From contig JAEUIU010000034.1 of assembly GCA_016795065.1 (NCBI GenBank), positions 1-64,000 on the forward strand: 64,000 nt of DNA, written 5' to 3'. The notes below the pieces were generated by a model. The model saw only the letters and a program-made list of their open reading frames with translations, searched no databases and was not told the DNA's origin. The translations under genes and the position numbers were made by a program. The stretch comes from Phycisphaerae bacterium (GTDB lineage Bacteria; Planctomycetota; Phycisphaerae; Phycisphaerales; SM1A02). Below are positions 15,795-24,644 of this stretch, in pieces (positions within the stretch are counted from its first letter, which is position 1; the number at the start of each line of letters is the position of its first letter).

Positions 15795-16820
15795 ATGTCT
15801 GGTAATAGCCGAGCAACCACAGGCTGGACGCGTCTCTTATGGGCCGTGGTTGTACCCACCCTCATGGGGTTCACTCCTGCGGTCGGTGCCGAGGTGACTG
15901 TCTCACCACAGGCGATCGCTGTGGCGCTGAGCGAGCCGCAGGGGGGGAAGCCGACCGTTCCTTCGCCGGATGCGGGAAAGAACAAGCCGAAGGGGCGGCC
16001 CAACGACAACCCCGAGTTGTGGGATCCGGGGGATGAGGTCGTGCCGCCGAAGCCGCTTCCCAACGGGCGGAAGAGCGGCGACGCAGCGAAGCCGGCTGGT
16101 GGAGCGACGACCGATGCCGCTACGGAATCCGGCGGTCCAGCCTGGTCGGTTCTCTTGGGCACCTTCACCGGCGAGGACCACGCCACGACCGCCAATGCGG
16201 CTCGCGAACGGCTTGCAGCGCGCATTCCGGAGGTCAACACCTGCTTCATCCGTCGCGTCCAACAGGGCTCGGTGCTTCTTGTCGGCCGCTTCAGCGGCCC
16301 GGCGGATCCCGCTGCCCAAGCCAAGTTGAAGGAACTGAAGGCATTGGTTGTCGACGGGCAACGCCCCTTCGCCACCGCCATGCTGACTCGCGTGGCCACC
16401 GACGCCGAGCCTCCAGGACCGTACGACGTGCGCCGACTCCGACAGCGATTCCCCAACGTGAAGCCGCTTTACAGCCTGCAAGTCGCCGCGTGGAGCACCT
16501 TCGGCGAAAAGGGAAGCTCGCGGCCCGAGATGCGGACCGCCGCAGAGAACTATTGCAAGGAATTGCGGGCCAAGAACGTCGAGGCGTGGGTTCACCACGA
16601 TGACGACTCGGGCACCAGCATCGTCACGGTCGGGCACTTCGACCACACGGCCTACGACTCGAAGAGCACGCTCTTCTCTCCCGACGTCGAGCGCTTCAAG
16701 AAGCAGTTCCCCCGTCATCTAGTGAATGGTGCCGAGGTGCTCATCCCAATCGACCCGCGCAAGCCCGATGGCGCGAAGCGCCCACAGGGCTGTCAACTGG
16801 TCGAGATTCCGCTCTTCTGA
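15795..16820 (+). CDS. Exported protein with two SPOR-like domains
   Basis: A 341-residue protein with a signal peptide (MSGNSRATTGWTRLLWAVVV...GAEV), a Pro/Gly/Lys-rich linker, and two repeats that resemble SPOR domains. The first runs from WSVLLGTFTGEDHATTANAA to VLLVGRFSG. The second runs from YSLQVAAWSTFGEKG through AAENYCKELRAKN to SIVTVGHFDHTAY. SPOR domains bind denuded peptidoglycan at division sites; whether these do is inferred from pattern only. Start 15795 is chosen because it opens the signal peptide; the frame extends upstream without protein-like content. It is the first gene of a run with holB (22-nt gap), the CYTH gene and ndh. Confidence 0.7.
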   Translation: MSGNSRATTGWTRLLWAVVVPTLMGFTPAVGAEVTVSPQAIAVALSEPQGGKPTVPSPDAGKNKPKGRPNDNPELWDPGDEVVPPKPLPNGRKSGDAAKPAGGATTDAATESGGPAWSVLLGTFTGEDHATTANAARERLAARIPEVNTCFIRRVQQGSVLLVGRFSGPADPAAQAKLKELKALVVDGQRPFATAMLTRVATDAEPPGPYDVRRLRQRFPNVKPLYSLQVAAWSTFGEKGSSRPEMRTAAENYCKELRAKNVEAWVHHDDDSGTSIVTVGHFDHTAYDSKSTLFSPDVERFKKQFPRHLVNGAEVLIPIDPRKPDGAKRPQGCQLVEIPLF

Positions 16821-16842
16821 CGGCGCAGACCACGGGACCTTG

Positions 16843-17985
16843 ATGACCACCGCCGCCGACGCAACCACCTCGCGGATCCTGGGCCAAGATCGGGCCATCG
16901 GTTCGCTCACCAAGGCCCTCGCAGGTGGCCATGTGCATCACGCTTGGATCTTCCATGGTCCATTCGGCGTCGGGAAGCGCACGACGGCGATCGAGTTTGC
17001 CCGACTGCTTCTTGATTCGGCGACGACGCGCGACAACATCGAGCGATTCACGCCGGTGCGGGGCACGCAGGTCGACAAGCTGATCGGCGCAGGCACCCAT
17101 CCCGACCTGCACATCATCAACAAGGAACGCACCGAGAGCTCGGCGATCGCCAGCCTTCGGGACAAGAAGCAGACCAACATCCCGGTTGACCTCCTGCGTG
17201 AACTCATGCTGGGCGGGACGGTTGACGGGAAGCAGTTCGACGGGGCGGTGTGGCGCACGCCCTACATGGGGCACGGCAAGGTGTTCATCATCGATGAGGC
17301 CGAACTGCTCGACGAGATCGGGCAGAACGCACTCCTCAAGACGCTTGAGGAACCGCCTCCGGGCACGGTGATCCTCCTGATTACCACGCGCGAGGATCGG
17401 CTTCTTCCAACCATCCGCAGTCGCTGTCAGCGGGTCGCCTTCGGCACCCTCGACGAGCCTGCCATGCGACAGTGGCTCGGTTCTGCCCGCACCACCGCCG
17501 GGCTTGAATTGGACTCGTCGTCGCTTGCCTGGATCGAGCGATTCGCAGAAGGTTCGCCCGGCCTCGCTCTTCTCGCCGCCAAGCATGGTGTGCATGAGTG
17601 GGCCAGAGAACTGACACCCGCGCTGGCGGAACTCTCCCGCGGACGTTTCCGGGGCGGACTGAGCGAACGCATGGCCGAGCTCATTTCCGTTTGCGCCGAG
17701 AGCGTGGTGAAGGAGAACGACCGGGCGAGCAAGGAGGCGGCCAATCGTCTCGGCACACGGCTTCTCTTTGGGGTCCTCGGCCAGCAGGTCCGCGACGGGA
17801 TTGCCGCGGCGCTTCAGCAAGGCAACGAGGCGGGGGCCGAGCGGTGGGGCGACGTCGCGGACATGCTCTCCGAATCGGATGAGCAGATTCGACGAAGCCT
17901 GAACCTCAAGCAGGTGCTCGCCCTCTTGGTGGCCCGATGGACATCCATCGGCGAGCGTGGTGCCCTTGTCGGAGCCGGCTCGTGA
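16843..17985 (+). CDS. holB: DNA polymerase III subunit delta'
   Basis: A 380-residue clamp-loader AAA+ protein. It has an N-terminal ILGQDRAIGSL, a P-loop-like GPFGVGKRT, FIIDEAELLDEIGQNALLKT as the Walker B/sensor 1 region, LEEPPPGTVILLITT and the SRC motif in TIRSRCQRVAF that supplies the arginine finger in trans. No zinc-binding Cys cluster is present, unlike DnaX. The P-loop has Arg where ATP-binding members have Thr/Ser directly after Lys; delta' normally does not hydrolyse ATP, so this fits. An insert of about 50 residues between P-loop and Walker B (THPDLHIINKERTESSA...) is within normal variation. Its TGA overlaps the GTG of the next gene. Confidence 0.9.
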   Translation: MTTAADATTSRILGQDRAIGSLTKALAGGHVHHAWIFHGPFGVGKRTTAIEFARLLLDSATTRDNIERFTPVRGTQVDKLIGAGTHPDLHIINKERTESSAIASLRDKKQTNIPVDLLRELMLGGTVDGKQFDGAVWRTPYMGHGKVFIIDEAELLDEIGQNALLKTLEEPPPGTVILLITTREDRLLPTIRSRCQRVAFGTLDEPAMRQWLGSARTTAGLELDSSSLAWIERFAEGSPGLALLAAKHGVHEWARELTPALAELSRGRFRGGLSERMAELISVCAESVVKENDRASKEAANRLGTRLLFGVLGQQVRDGIAAALQQGNEAGAERWGDVADMLSESDEQIRRSLNLKQVLALLVARWTSIGERGALVGAGS

Positions 17986-18515
17986 CGGCGGCGGGCGGGA
18001 CTCTTGAGATCGAACGCGTCTGGGTGCTGCGCTCGATGCCGACGGTGCCGCAGGGTGCTGAGCGATGGGAGGTCGACCAGGGCTATCTGCCTACTAGTGC
18101 GCCTCTCAAGGGCGCCGGCGAGACGGCAGCGGACTTCCCCGAAGGTCGCCTGCGTCGCATCCTGCGACCGGACGGTACGGAGTCCTTTCGCCACACGATC
18201 AAGCGCGGGACCGGCATGGTGCGCGAGGAGACGGAGCGTTCGATCGACGCCGAGGAGTTTCGTCGCTGGTGGCCGTCGACCCAAGGCAGGCGCATCGCCA
18301 AGACGCGCTATCGCATTCGCGAAAGGGACTTGGTGTGGGAGCTCGATGAGTTCCACGACTTGCCGCTGGTGATGCTCGAAGTTGAACTGCCGCACACAAC
18401 CCACGCGATCGAACTGCCGACCTGGGCGCAGACGCTTGTGGTGCGTGAGGTCACCAACGACGCTCGCTATCGCAATGCAGCCTTGGCGATGACCGGAATG
18501 CCCACGCCGCCATAA
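17982..18515 (+). CDS. CYTH-domain protein (triphosphate tunnel metalloenzyme family)
   Basis: A 177-residue protein starting with GTG in a GTGA overlap with holB, so it is translationally coupled. The CYTH pattern is visible: N-terminal LEIERVWVL, then GYLP, LRRILRPDGTESFRHTIKRG, REETERSIDAEEF, KTRYRIRERDLVWELDEFH and VMLEVELPH. CYTH proteins form an eight-strand tunnel hydrolysing triphosphates or making cAMP. The signature ExExK at the N-terminus is altered to EIERV (Lys replaced), and the tunnel Arg/Glu pairs are otherwise present, so activity is uncertain. The substrate is unknown; operon partners suggest no specific role. Confidence 0.8.
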   Translation: MTAAGGTLEIERVWVLRSMPTVPQGAERWEVDQGYLPTSAPLKGAGETAADFPEGRLRRILRPDGTESFRHTIKRGTGMVREETERSIDAEEFRRWWPSTQGRRIAKTRYRIRERDLVWELDEFHDLPLVMLEVELPHTTHAIELPTWAQTLVVREVTNDARYRNAALAMTGMPTPP

Positions 18516-18530
18516 CGAGACCGCGAATCG

Positions 18531-19922
18531 ATGTTGTCCACCCCACCACCGAATCCCACGCGCCGCGATCGACCGACGGTGGTGATCGTTGGGGCGGGAT
18601 TCGCTGGTGTCGAGGCCGCCAAGCGGCTGCGCCGGAGTGACGCCGATGTGGTCATCCTCGACCGCAGCAATCACCATCTCTTCCAGCCGCTTCTCTATCA
18701 GGTGGCCACGGCGGTGCTCACGCCGGCCGACATCGCGTTTCCGATCCGGCGGATCTTCCGTCACCAGAAGAACGTGACGGTCTTCCGTTCCGAGGTTCGG
18801 ACCATCGACCGCGAGCGATCGGTCGTCCGGCACGCCGACGGGACCGAGACGCCCTTTGACTACCTCGTCCTCGCTGCGGGTGCGGGACAGTCCTACTTCG
18901 GTCACGCAGAATGGGAAGCCAATGCGCCGGGCATGAAAACGCTGGAGGACGCCGCACGCATTCGTGGCCGCATCCTTCAGGCCTTTGAGGACGCCGAGGC
19001 GGAGAACGACCTTGACGCCCTTCGGGCCCACTTGACCTTCGTCATCGTTGGTGCCGGTCCAACGGGCGTGGAGCTCTCTGGAGCGATCAAGGAGCTGGCC
19101 GTCGACTCGATGGACCCCGATATGCGGCGGGTCGATGCCGAACGGGCTCGCGTCGTCCTGGTCGAGGGCCTCGATCGCGTCCTACCCGCGATGTCCGAAG
19201 CGAGTTCAGCCAACGCCGAGCAGGCCCTGCGGCGATTGGGAGTCGAGGTGCGGACCAAGACGAGGGTCACCGAGGTGGACTCTCACGGCGTCACGATTCA
19301 GGTCGACGGCAGGCTCGAGCGCATTGAGTCCCACACCGTCCTCTGGGCAGCTGGCGTCGAGGCGAGCCCGCTGGCGAGGTCGCTCGGAGCGCCGCTGGAT
19401 CGGGCAGGTCGTGTGCTGGTGGGCCCCGATCTTTCGGTGGTCGCGGCGGATGGGGCCGAGTCGAAGGGAACCAACATGTTCGTTGCCGGGGATCTCGCCA
19501 ACGTGACCTGTCCGGGCCAGGAAGGACCGGTGCCGGGCGTCTGTCCCGCGGCGATCCAGATGGGCCGCTTCGTCGGGGATCTCATTGCCGAGACCATCCG
19601 CACCGGGCGTCGTCCGACGCGGTCATTCGTGTACTGGGACAAGGGCTCGCTTGCGACGATCGGCCGGGCTCGAGCGGTCGCGGACATCTTCGGTGGTCAC
19701 TATCGCGGCCTTGTCGCCTGGCTTCTCTGGTGCTTTGTGCACGTCCTCTTCCTCATCGGCTTCCGGAATCGTCTCTTCGTGATGCTCTCTTGGGCAGCGA
19801 GCTACATCCTCTTCAGCAAGGGTGCGCGGCTCATCTTGGGCGACCCTCAAAGCCGGGTGGTCAAGCGAGCGGGAAGCCACGGGCCCCGACAAGAGCCGAT
19901 GAGAGCCGATGAGAGCCGGTGA
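18531..19922 (+). CDS. ndh: Type II NADH dehydrogenase
   Basis: A 463-residue FAD-dependent NADH:quinone oxidoreductase that feeds electrons into the respiratory chain without pumping protons. It has two Rossmann motifs: VVIVGAGFAGVEAAKRLRR at residues 17-35 for FAD and FVIVGAGPTGVELSGAI near 173 for NADH. NDH-2 hallmarks are HHLFQPLLYQVATA, FDYLVLAAGAG, VLWAAGVEASPLA, MFVAGDLA and VCPAAIQMG. The C-terminal hydrophobic segment WLLWCFVHVLFLIGFRNRLF would bind the membrane. It lies 15 nt after the CYTH gene and is likely last in the operon. Four near-identical 10-bp repeats cross its stop codon. Confidence 0.93.
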   Translation: MLSTPPPNPTRRDRPTVVIVGAGFAGVEAAKRLRRSDADVVILDRSNHHLFQPLLYQVATAVLTPADIAFPIRRIFRHQKNVTVFRSEVRTIDRERSVVRHADGTETPFDYLVLAAGAGQSYFGHAEWEANAPGMKTLEDAARIRGRILQAFEDAEAENDLDALRAHLTFVIVGAGPTGVELSGAIKELAVDSMDPDMRRVDAERARVVLVEGLDRVLPAMSEASSANAEQALRRLGVEVRTKTRVTEVDSHGVTIQVDGRLERIESHTVLWAAGVEASPLARSLGAPLDRAGRVLVGPDLSVVAADGAESKGTNMFVAGDLANVTCPGQEGPVPGVCPAAIQMGRFVGDLIAETIRTGRRPTRSFVYWDKGSLATIGRARAVADIFGGHYRGLVAWLLWCFVHVLFLIGFRNRLFVMLSWAASYILFSKGARLILGDPQSRVVKRAGSHGPRQEPMRADESR

Positions 19923-19930
19923 GAGCCGGT
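19891..19930 (+). repeat. 10-bp tandem repeat across the ndh stop codon
   Basis: Four consecutive copies of GAGAGCCGAT/GAGAGCCGGT (the first begins AAGAGC). The ndh TGA (19920-19922) lies within the third-fourth copy junction. It looks like slipped-strand expansion of the 3' end; because each copy contains a TGA, gain or loss of copies would move the stop only slightly. Confidence 0.85.
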
Positions 19931-19980
19931 GAGAGGCCCATGTTCGATTCTGCTTCGCTCGCCGCACTGTTTGCGAGTTT

Positions 19981-20364
19981 CTAGAACCAGCTTCGCCGGC
20001 CGACGATGTGGACCCGATGAAACTCCTCGTCGCTCATCTTGAGGAGGAGGACCCCATCGATGAGTCCTATGACCCAGCCGATGCCGCCACAGGTGACGAG
20101 TGAAAGGAGAAGGACGACGGTGCCGGCGAAGCGGTAACCGAGCAGGAACTTATGCACGCCCAGAAAGCCCAAGGCGACGGCGAGTACCCCCACCGTGTGT
20201 TTTCGCTCGCGGGAATCGGCCGCCCATTCACCAAGAGGCGGCGGATCGGTGGGCGGACGCAACGCGACGAGCGAGGCTGGGCCGCCCGAGCCGGATGCCG
20301 GGCGCGCCGCAGGGAGCGCCTGAAGCGAGGGATCCCCGTCTGGGGTCGGGTCGGACGTCGTCAT
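19981..20364 (-). CDS. TM2-domain membrane protein
   Basis: A 127-residue protein. The N-terminal half is Pro/Ala/Gly-rich and disordered; the C-terminal half is a TM2 domain with two membrane helices: KHTVGVLAVALGFLGVHKFLLGY, then VVLLLSLVTCGGIGWVIGLIDGVLLL, with the family's G-x-x-G-x-H-x-F-x-x-G and Asp features. TM2 proteins are small integral membrane proteins of unclear function. Its ATG overlaps the stop of the ribonuclease Y gene (ATGA, 20361-20364), indicating translational coupling. A link to the RNA-degradation machinery at the membrane is possible but inferred. Confidence 0.85.
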   Translation of the reverse strand: MTTSDPTPDGDPSLQALPAARPASGSGGPASLVALRPPTDPPPLGEWAADSRERKHTVGVLAVALGFLGVHKFLLGYRFAGTVVLLLSLVTCGGIGWVIGLIDGVLLLKMSDEEFHRVHIVGRRSWF

Positions 20365-22025
20365 CGCGCGATTGCCTCGGCTCGCACCTCGCGGAGCACC
20401 GTGACCTTGATCTCGCCCGGGAAGGTCATCTCCTGTTCGACCTTCTCCGCGATGGACTTGGCGATCGCGAACGTCTCGACGTCGTCAGCCTTTTGGGCAT
20501 TGACGATGACACGAACCTCGCGTCCCGCCTGAATGGCGTAGGCCTCATCGATGGCCGGATGCTGCTTGGCGATCGCCTCAAGCTGATCGAGGCGCTTGAT
20601 GTACATCTCCATCGACTCGCGGCGGGCGCCGGGACGGGCGCCGGAGATGGCATCTGCCGCCATCACGATGGGCGTGTAGGGCGTCGTCGCGGGAATGTCG
20701 GCGTGGTGGCCACCGATCGCGTTGAGGACCGCCTCGCTCTTCTCGCCGAACTTGCGGGCGAACTCCATGCCGATCGCCGGGTGACCGCCCTCCATCTCGT
20801 GGTCCATCGCCTTCCCAATGTCATGCAGGAAGCCTGCACGCCGGGCGATCTGCCCATTGAGCCCGAGCTGATCGGCAATCATCTGGCTGAGGAACGCTAC
20901 CTCGATCGAGTGGCGAAGGACGTTCTGGCCGTAGCTGGTCCGGAAGTGGAGCTTGCCCATCGCCTCGACGATCTTGGGGTGGAGCCCCCGGATGTTCGCT
21001 TCGACAACCGAGTCGTTGCCGTACTTGTTGATCCGCTCGTGAATGTCCCGCTTGGTCTGTTCGACGATCTCCTCGACACGCGACGGATGAACGCGGCCAT
21101 CGGCCACGAGCTTCTGGAGTGCTTCTGCCGCGATCGCCTGCCGAACGCGATCGAAACAGGAGACGCTGATGACTCCGGGGGTATCGTCGACGAGGATGTC
21201 GACGCCGGTCGCCTTCTCGATGGCCCGGATGTTGCGACCCTCGCGGCCGATGATGCGCCCCTTCATGTCGTCGGAGGGGATCTTGATGGTTCGGACGGTC
21301 GAATCCCCGACGTTCTCGGCGGCGTAGCGCTGGATCGCCATCAGGGTGATCTCACGGGCCCGGTCGCGGGCTGAGCGCTCGGCCTCATCGAGGATCTTCT
21401 GGGTCAGTGTGTTGGCTTCGTGCTCGCTCTCGGCCCGCACCTCGGCCATGTAGGCGTCACGAGCCTCGTCGCGAGTCATGTCCGCGACCTTGCCGAGCTG
21501 GGTGCGCATCTGCTCCCGCAGGCTGGCGGCGTCGCGGGCGGCGACCTCGGCGCTCTCCTCCAAGGTTCGGATGCGGGTCTCCCGCTGGTCGATCTTGGTC
21601 TCGCGTTGGTTGATTGACTCGAGCTTCCGGTCGAGGGTCTCCTCCCGCTTGGCGGCTCTGGCCTGGCTCGCCTTCATCTCCGAAAGGCCTTCGGCGATCT
21701 CCCGGTCCATCTGGGCCCGGCGTTCGGCGATCTTCTTCTCGGCCTCGAGCTCAAGCTCCTTGGACTTCGCCTCACCTTCGGCACGTGCGGTCTGGACGAT
21801 CAGTTGGGCTTCCTGGCGGGCCCGTCGGCGGGACCGGTGGAAGAGCGTCGACATCACGAAGAGACCGACGGCGACACCGAAGAGGTGCGCGCCGATGATG
21901 ACCGCGGCGGCAATGGCAATCTCGTTGGCGGTCCACTCCGAGGGGTGGGTCGCCGCCGCGAGGGAAGCGCTCGGAAGAAAGGTCAGGACCGACGAAAGCA
22001 GAATCGGGGGATGCAGAAGGGGCAA
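20361..22025 (-). CDS. rny: Ribonuclease Y
   Basis: A 554-residue membrane-anchored endoribonuclease that initiates mRNA decay. It has an N-terminal membrane helix (IAIAAAVIIGAHLFGVAVGL), a long charged coiled coil (about residues 65-225), a KH domain with IIGREGRNIRAIEKATGVD, and an HD domain: LRHSIEVAFLSQMIA and RAGFLHDIGKAMDHE, where His-Asp coordinate the metal, followed by GGHHADIPATT. The TTG start is chosen because GGAGG (22033-22037) lies 7 nt upstream and no better start precedes the anchor. A promoter-like element at 22606-22633 implies a leader of about 570 nt. Coupled downstream to the TM2 gene. Confidence 0.95.
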   Translation of the reverse strand: MPLLHPPILLSSVLTFLPSASLAAATHPSEWTANEIAIAAAVIIGAHLFGVAVGLFVMSTLFHRSRRRARQEAQLIVQTARAEGEAKSKELELEAEKKIAERRAQMDREIAEGLSEMKASQARAAKREETLDRKLESINQRETKIDQRETRIRTLEESAEVAARDAASLREQMRTQLGKVADMTRDEARDAYMAEVRAESEHEANTLTQKILDEAERSARDRAREITLMAIQRYAAENVGDSTVRTIKIPSDDMKGRIIGREGRNIRAIEKATGVDILVDDTPGVISVSCFDRVRQAIAAEALQKLVADGRVHPSRVEEIVEQTKRDIHERINKYGNDSVVEANIRGLHPKIVEAMGKLHFRTSYGQNVLRHSIEVAFLSQMIADQLGLNGQIARRAGFLHDIGKAMDHEMEGGHPAIGMEFARKFGEKSEAVLNAIGGHHADIPATTPYTPIVMAADAISGARPGARRESMEMYIKRLDQLEAIAKQHPAIDEAYAIQAGREVRVIVNAQKADDVETFAIAKSIAEKVEQEMTFPGEIKVTVLREVRAEAIAR

Positions 22026-22605
22026 AAGGGCACCTCCGCCGCAGGAAGCTGCGGCATGAACGGCCCGCGACGGTCCGTGAGCACGAGACCGTCGAAACGC
22101 AATGGGCGAACCCTGATGTGAGAGGCCGTAACCCCTTAGTCAGCCTTGGCTTGGCCTTTCGTCAGATCCTCAAGGCCGCGCAGCCCTGCCGGCCCGCCAG
22201 AACGCGACAACAACGTCGCTTGAGCGGGCGAACTCGACACACAACACACCAACGAGAACGTAGGGCGCACGAACATCCGGCAGTTGCCCCAAGAGAAGGA
22301 GAGGGGACGAAGGAGAGACAAACGCCAGCGAGCCAAAGTCAATCTATCGCGATGGGTGGTGGCGGCGACCGCGATGGTCGCTGCCTCACACTCGCGGATG
22401 TGGCGGGTTTCGGGCCCGTGATTTCTTCAGAGACCGAGACCAAACACACCGGGGAACGGTCGCTCAGAAAAGGCACGTCCAGACGGAACCAAAGCTCCAC
22501 CGACGACGCGGCACATCACCAAACGAGCCGGAAAAAGAACGGTCCGGTTGATACCCCGACCTTGGAAAAGCTCCCAAGGGGGGAGACTCCGATCCGTTCA
22601 CCTTC
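22026..22605 (-). other. Long presumed 5' leader of ribonuclease Y
   Basis: About 570 bases with no convincing gene on either strand separate the rny start from the nearest good promoter on its strand. Small hairpins are visible (for example CTTGG/CCAAG around 22561-22579). It may be an untranslated regulatory leader or hold an unrecognised small RNA. Only the GGAGG at 22033-22037 is identified with confidence. Confidence 0.4.
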
Positions 22606-22633
22606 AGTATTGCGGGAGCGTGGGGGGTGTCAA
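22606..22633 (-). promoter_or_regulatory. Sigma-70-type promoter, probably for ribonuclease Y
   Basis: A perfect -35 TTGACA (22628-22633) and -10 AATACT (22606-22611) with a 16-nt spacer, reading toward rny. The -35 is followed by six C, as in the promoter at 33602-33631. Confidence 0.55.
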
Positions 22634-22724
22634 GCCTTCATAGCCCCTCTTCGCCTCGTTCCGGCCCGCGGAGATGAGCGGTGCCACTTGTGGGCGGGGC
22701 AGACCCACGCGATGCTGTTGATCC

Positions 22725-24560
22725 ATGCCCCCGTTTGTGCTTTGGATCTCCCGCCTCCTTCCGACCAATCCGATTGTCGTCCGTCTGGTGGCGGGTGGTT
22801 CCAAGCGGATGCGGCACCTGTACATCCGCTCCGGCTACTTGGCCGTGATGATGTTGGTCCTCTTCTTCAACCTGCTCCAAATCGGCGGCGGGACGACGAT
22901 GAAGGCCCTCGCCCAACGTGGTGCTGGGGCGTTCACCGTGATCAGCTTCGGACAGGTAGGCTTGCTCTGCCTAATCACGCCGATCTTCATGGCCGGCGCC
23001 ATCGCCCAGGAAAGTAGCCCGCGAACGTGGGACATCCTCCTGACCACGCCGATGTCGAACCTCCAGATCGTCCTCGGCACGCTCTTTGGGCGCCTCTTCT
23101 TCGTCGTTGCGCTCCTGCTCTCCACGCTTCCGCTGTTCGCGACGACGCAATTCTTTGGCGGCGTCCCCAGTCCGGCGATCTTTCTCTCCTACGCCATCGC
23201 CGCGTGCAGCGCTCTCGTTGTGGCATCGATCGCGGTCTTCCTGAGCGTGACCCGCTCGGCAGGCAAGCGGGCGGTCTTCGTCTTCTATGTCGCGGTGATC
23301 ATGTACCTCTTCGCGACGTACGCCGGTGACATCTTCCTTCGTCAGCGTTACCCGGTGGCGGTCGGTGCGGCTCAGTTCTACACGACCGCCCTCACGCCGC
23401 TCAATCCCTTCCTCGCCCTCGAGAGCCTGCTCGACGCCAATTCCTACCCGGCCCGTGACATGTCCGGGTCGTCATCGTTTCTCGCCCGTTGGTGGCTTGG
23501 CAGTCCGGTGAGCGCTTTCTGTTGGTCCTGTGCGATCGTTTCGGTCGTCCTGATCGGTTGGTCGACCGCCCGCCTTCGCGTGATCGGAACCCGCGGTGCC
23601 ACCATCCCGTGGTGGCGACGGCTCTTCATGAAGCAGACCGCCGGTGGTGAACGGGCGGCTCGTACCGTCGGCCACAACCCGATCGCATGGCGTGAGCGCA
23701 CCAACAAGGGCAGTTCGATTGCCGGTCGGCTTGGACGATGGATCTTCGTTGGCGCGGGCCTGATTGCGGCTTTGGTGCTGCTCTCGCTCTACCACGGGAA
23801 GCAACTCTCAGTCGACGAGTTCCAGGGCGCCATACTTGCCCTTGTCGGCGCCGAGGTCCTCATTGTCGCTCTCGCAGCGATCAACCTCAGCGGCGTGGCG
23901 GTGAGCCGCGAACGCGAGGATGGAACGCTTGATCTCCTGCTGACGACCCCGATCCAACCAGGGCCCTACATCGCCGGAAAGCTGCGTGGTCTCGTCCAGT
24001 ACCTCCTGCCGATGATCCTCGTTCCGTTCCTCTCCTTAGGCGTCATCGCGATTTGGGTCCTCTTCGGAGGCTTTTCCAGCGGCGCGCCGGTGGTCGAATC
24101 GGTCATGCTCGGCACACGGACCGTTCAAGTGCCGATCATGTTTGCCGAGGGGGCGATTCTGGTGCCGATGGTGCTGGTGGCTTTCGTCGCCTTCTGCGTG
24201 ATGGTCGGCTTGCAGTGGTCGATCAAGAGCAAGGGAACCATCGGTTCGGTCATCGCCGCGTCGGGTGTGGTCATCGTTTTCGCGGGCATCCTTGGACTTT
24301 GCGGTTTCGCGGTCGGAAAGAACGTGCCCATCCTTGGACCAGTCCTTAATGCCCTCAGCCCGTTCAACCTGGTTGTGTCGGTCACGCAGCCCGACCTGAC
24401 CATGCCTGAGTCGCTCAACGAGGTGCGGGCCGCCCGCATCGCCTTGGCTGTCGGATCACTGATCGCCGCGGCCGTCTACATCGTCGTGGTGATCTCGATG
24501 CACGCAACGATGAAGCGGACCTTCATGATGACCGTACGCCGGCTTGCTGGCACCAACTGA
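22725..24560 (+). CDS. ABC-2 type transporter permease, fused pair
   Basis: A 611-residue integral membrane protein with about twelve hydrophobic segments arranged as two similar halves. Each half carries the ABC-2 permease signature around the amphipathic region: first SPRTWDILLTTPMSNLQIVLG, then the second copy EREDGTLDLLLTTPIQPGPY. It looks like two fused half-permeases of the kind found in gliding or multidrug exporters. No ATP-binding subunit is adjacent on either side, so the partner must be elsewhere. The ATG at 22725 has no clear ribosome binding site. It is followed by a strong hairpin terminator. Divergent from rny. Confidence 0.85.
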   Translation: MPPFVLWISRLLPTNPIVVRLVAGGSKRMRHLYIRSGYLAVMMLVLFFNLLQIGGGTTMKALAQRGAGAFTVISFGQVGLLCLITPIFMAGAIAQESSPRTWDILLTTPMSNLQIVLGTLFGRLFFVVALLLSTLPLFATTQFFGGVPSPAIFLSYAIAACSALVVASIAVFLSVTRSAGKRAVFVFYVAVIMYLFATYAGDIFLRQRYPVAVGAAQFYTTALTPLNPFLALESLLDANSYPARDMSGSSSFLARWWLGSPVSAFCWSCAIVSVVLIGWSTARLRVIGTRGATIPWWRRLFMKQTAGGERAARTVGHNPIAWRERTNKGSSIAGRLGRWIFVGAGLIAALVLLSLYHGKQLSVDEFQGAILALVGAEVLIVALAAINLSGVAVSREREDGTLDLLLTTPIQPGPYIAGKLRGLVQYLLPMILVPFLSLGVIAIWVLFGGFSSGAPVVESVMLGTRTVQVPIMFAEGAILVPMVLVAFVAFCVMVGLQWSIKSKGTIGSVIAASGVVIVFAGILGLCGFAVGKNVPILGPVLNALSPFNLVVSVTQPDLTMPESLNEVRAARIALAVGSLIAAAVYIVVVISMHATMKRTFMMTVRRLAGTN

Positions 24561-24590
24561 CGACGCATCGAGCGGCAAGCGCGACGAATG

Positions 24591-24626
24591 AAAAAGGGCG
24601 GCGTCACGTAGGGTGACGCCGCCCTT
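24591..24626. terminator. Bidirectional rho-independent terminator
   Basis: A perfect 14-bp inverted repeat (24594-24607 / 24613-24626) with a 5-nt loop, between the convergent permease and cytochrome genes. On the minus strand the stem runs into five T, so it works best for the cytochrome gene. Confidence 0.85.
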
Positions 24627-24644
24627 GTTGCTGTCGCTTTCGAC

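Noticed and set aside
17814..19031. 405-codon minus-strand frame opposite holB, CYTH and ndh
   Set aside because: Opposite three recognised genes; composition typical of antisense shadows.
20100..21374. 424-codon plus-strand frame opposite ribonuclease Y
   Set aside because: Mirror of the rny coding sequence; Asp/Gly/Leu/Arg bias without domains.
22136..22342. 68-codon minus-strand frame in the rny leader
   Set aside because: No ribosome binding site, Ser/Leu/Arg composition, no family resemblance; kept only as a possible small gene.
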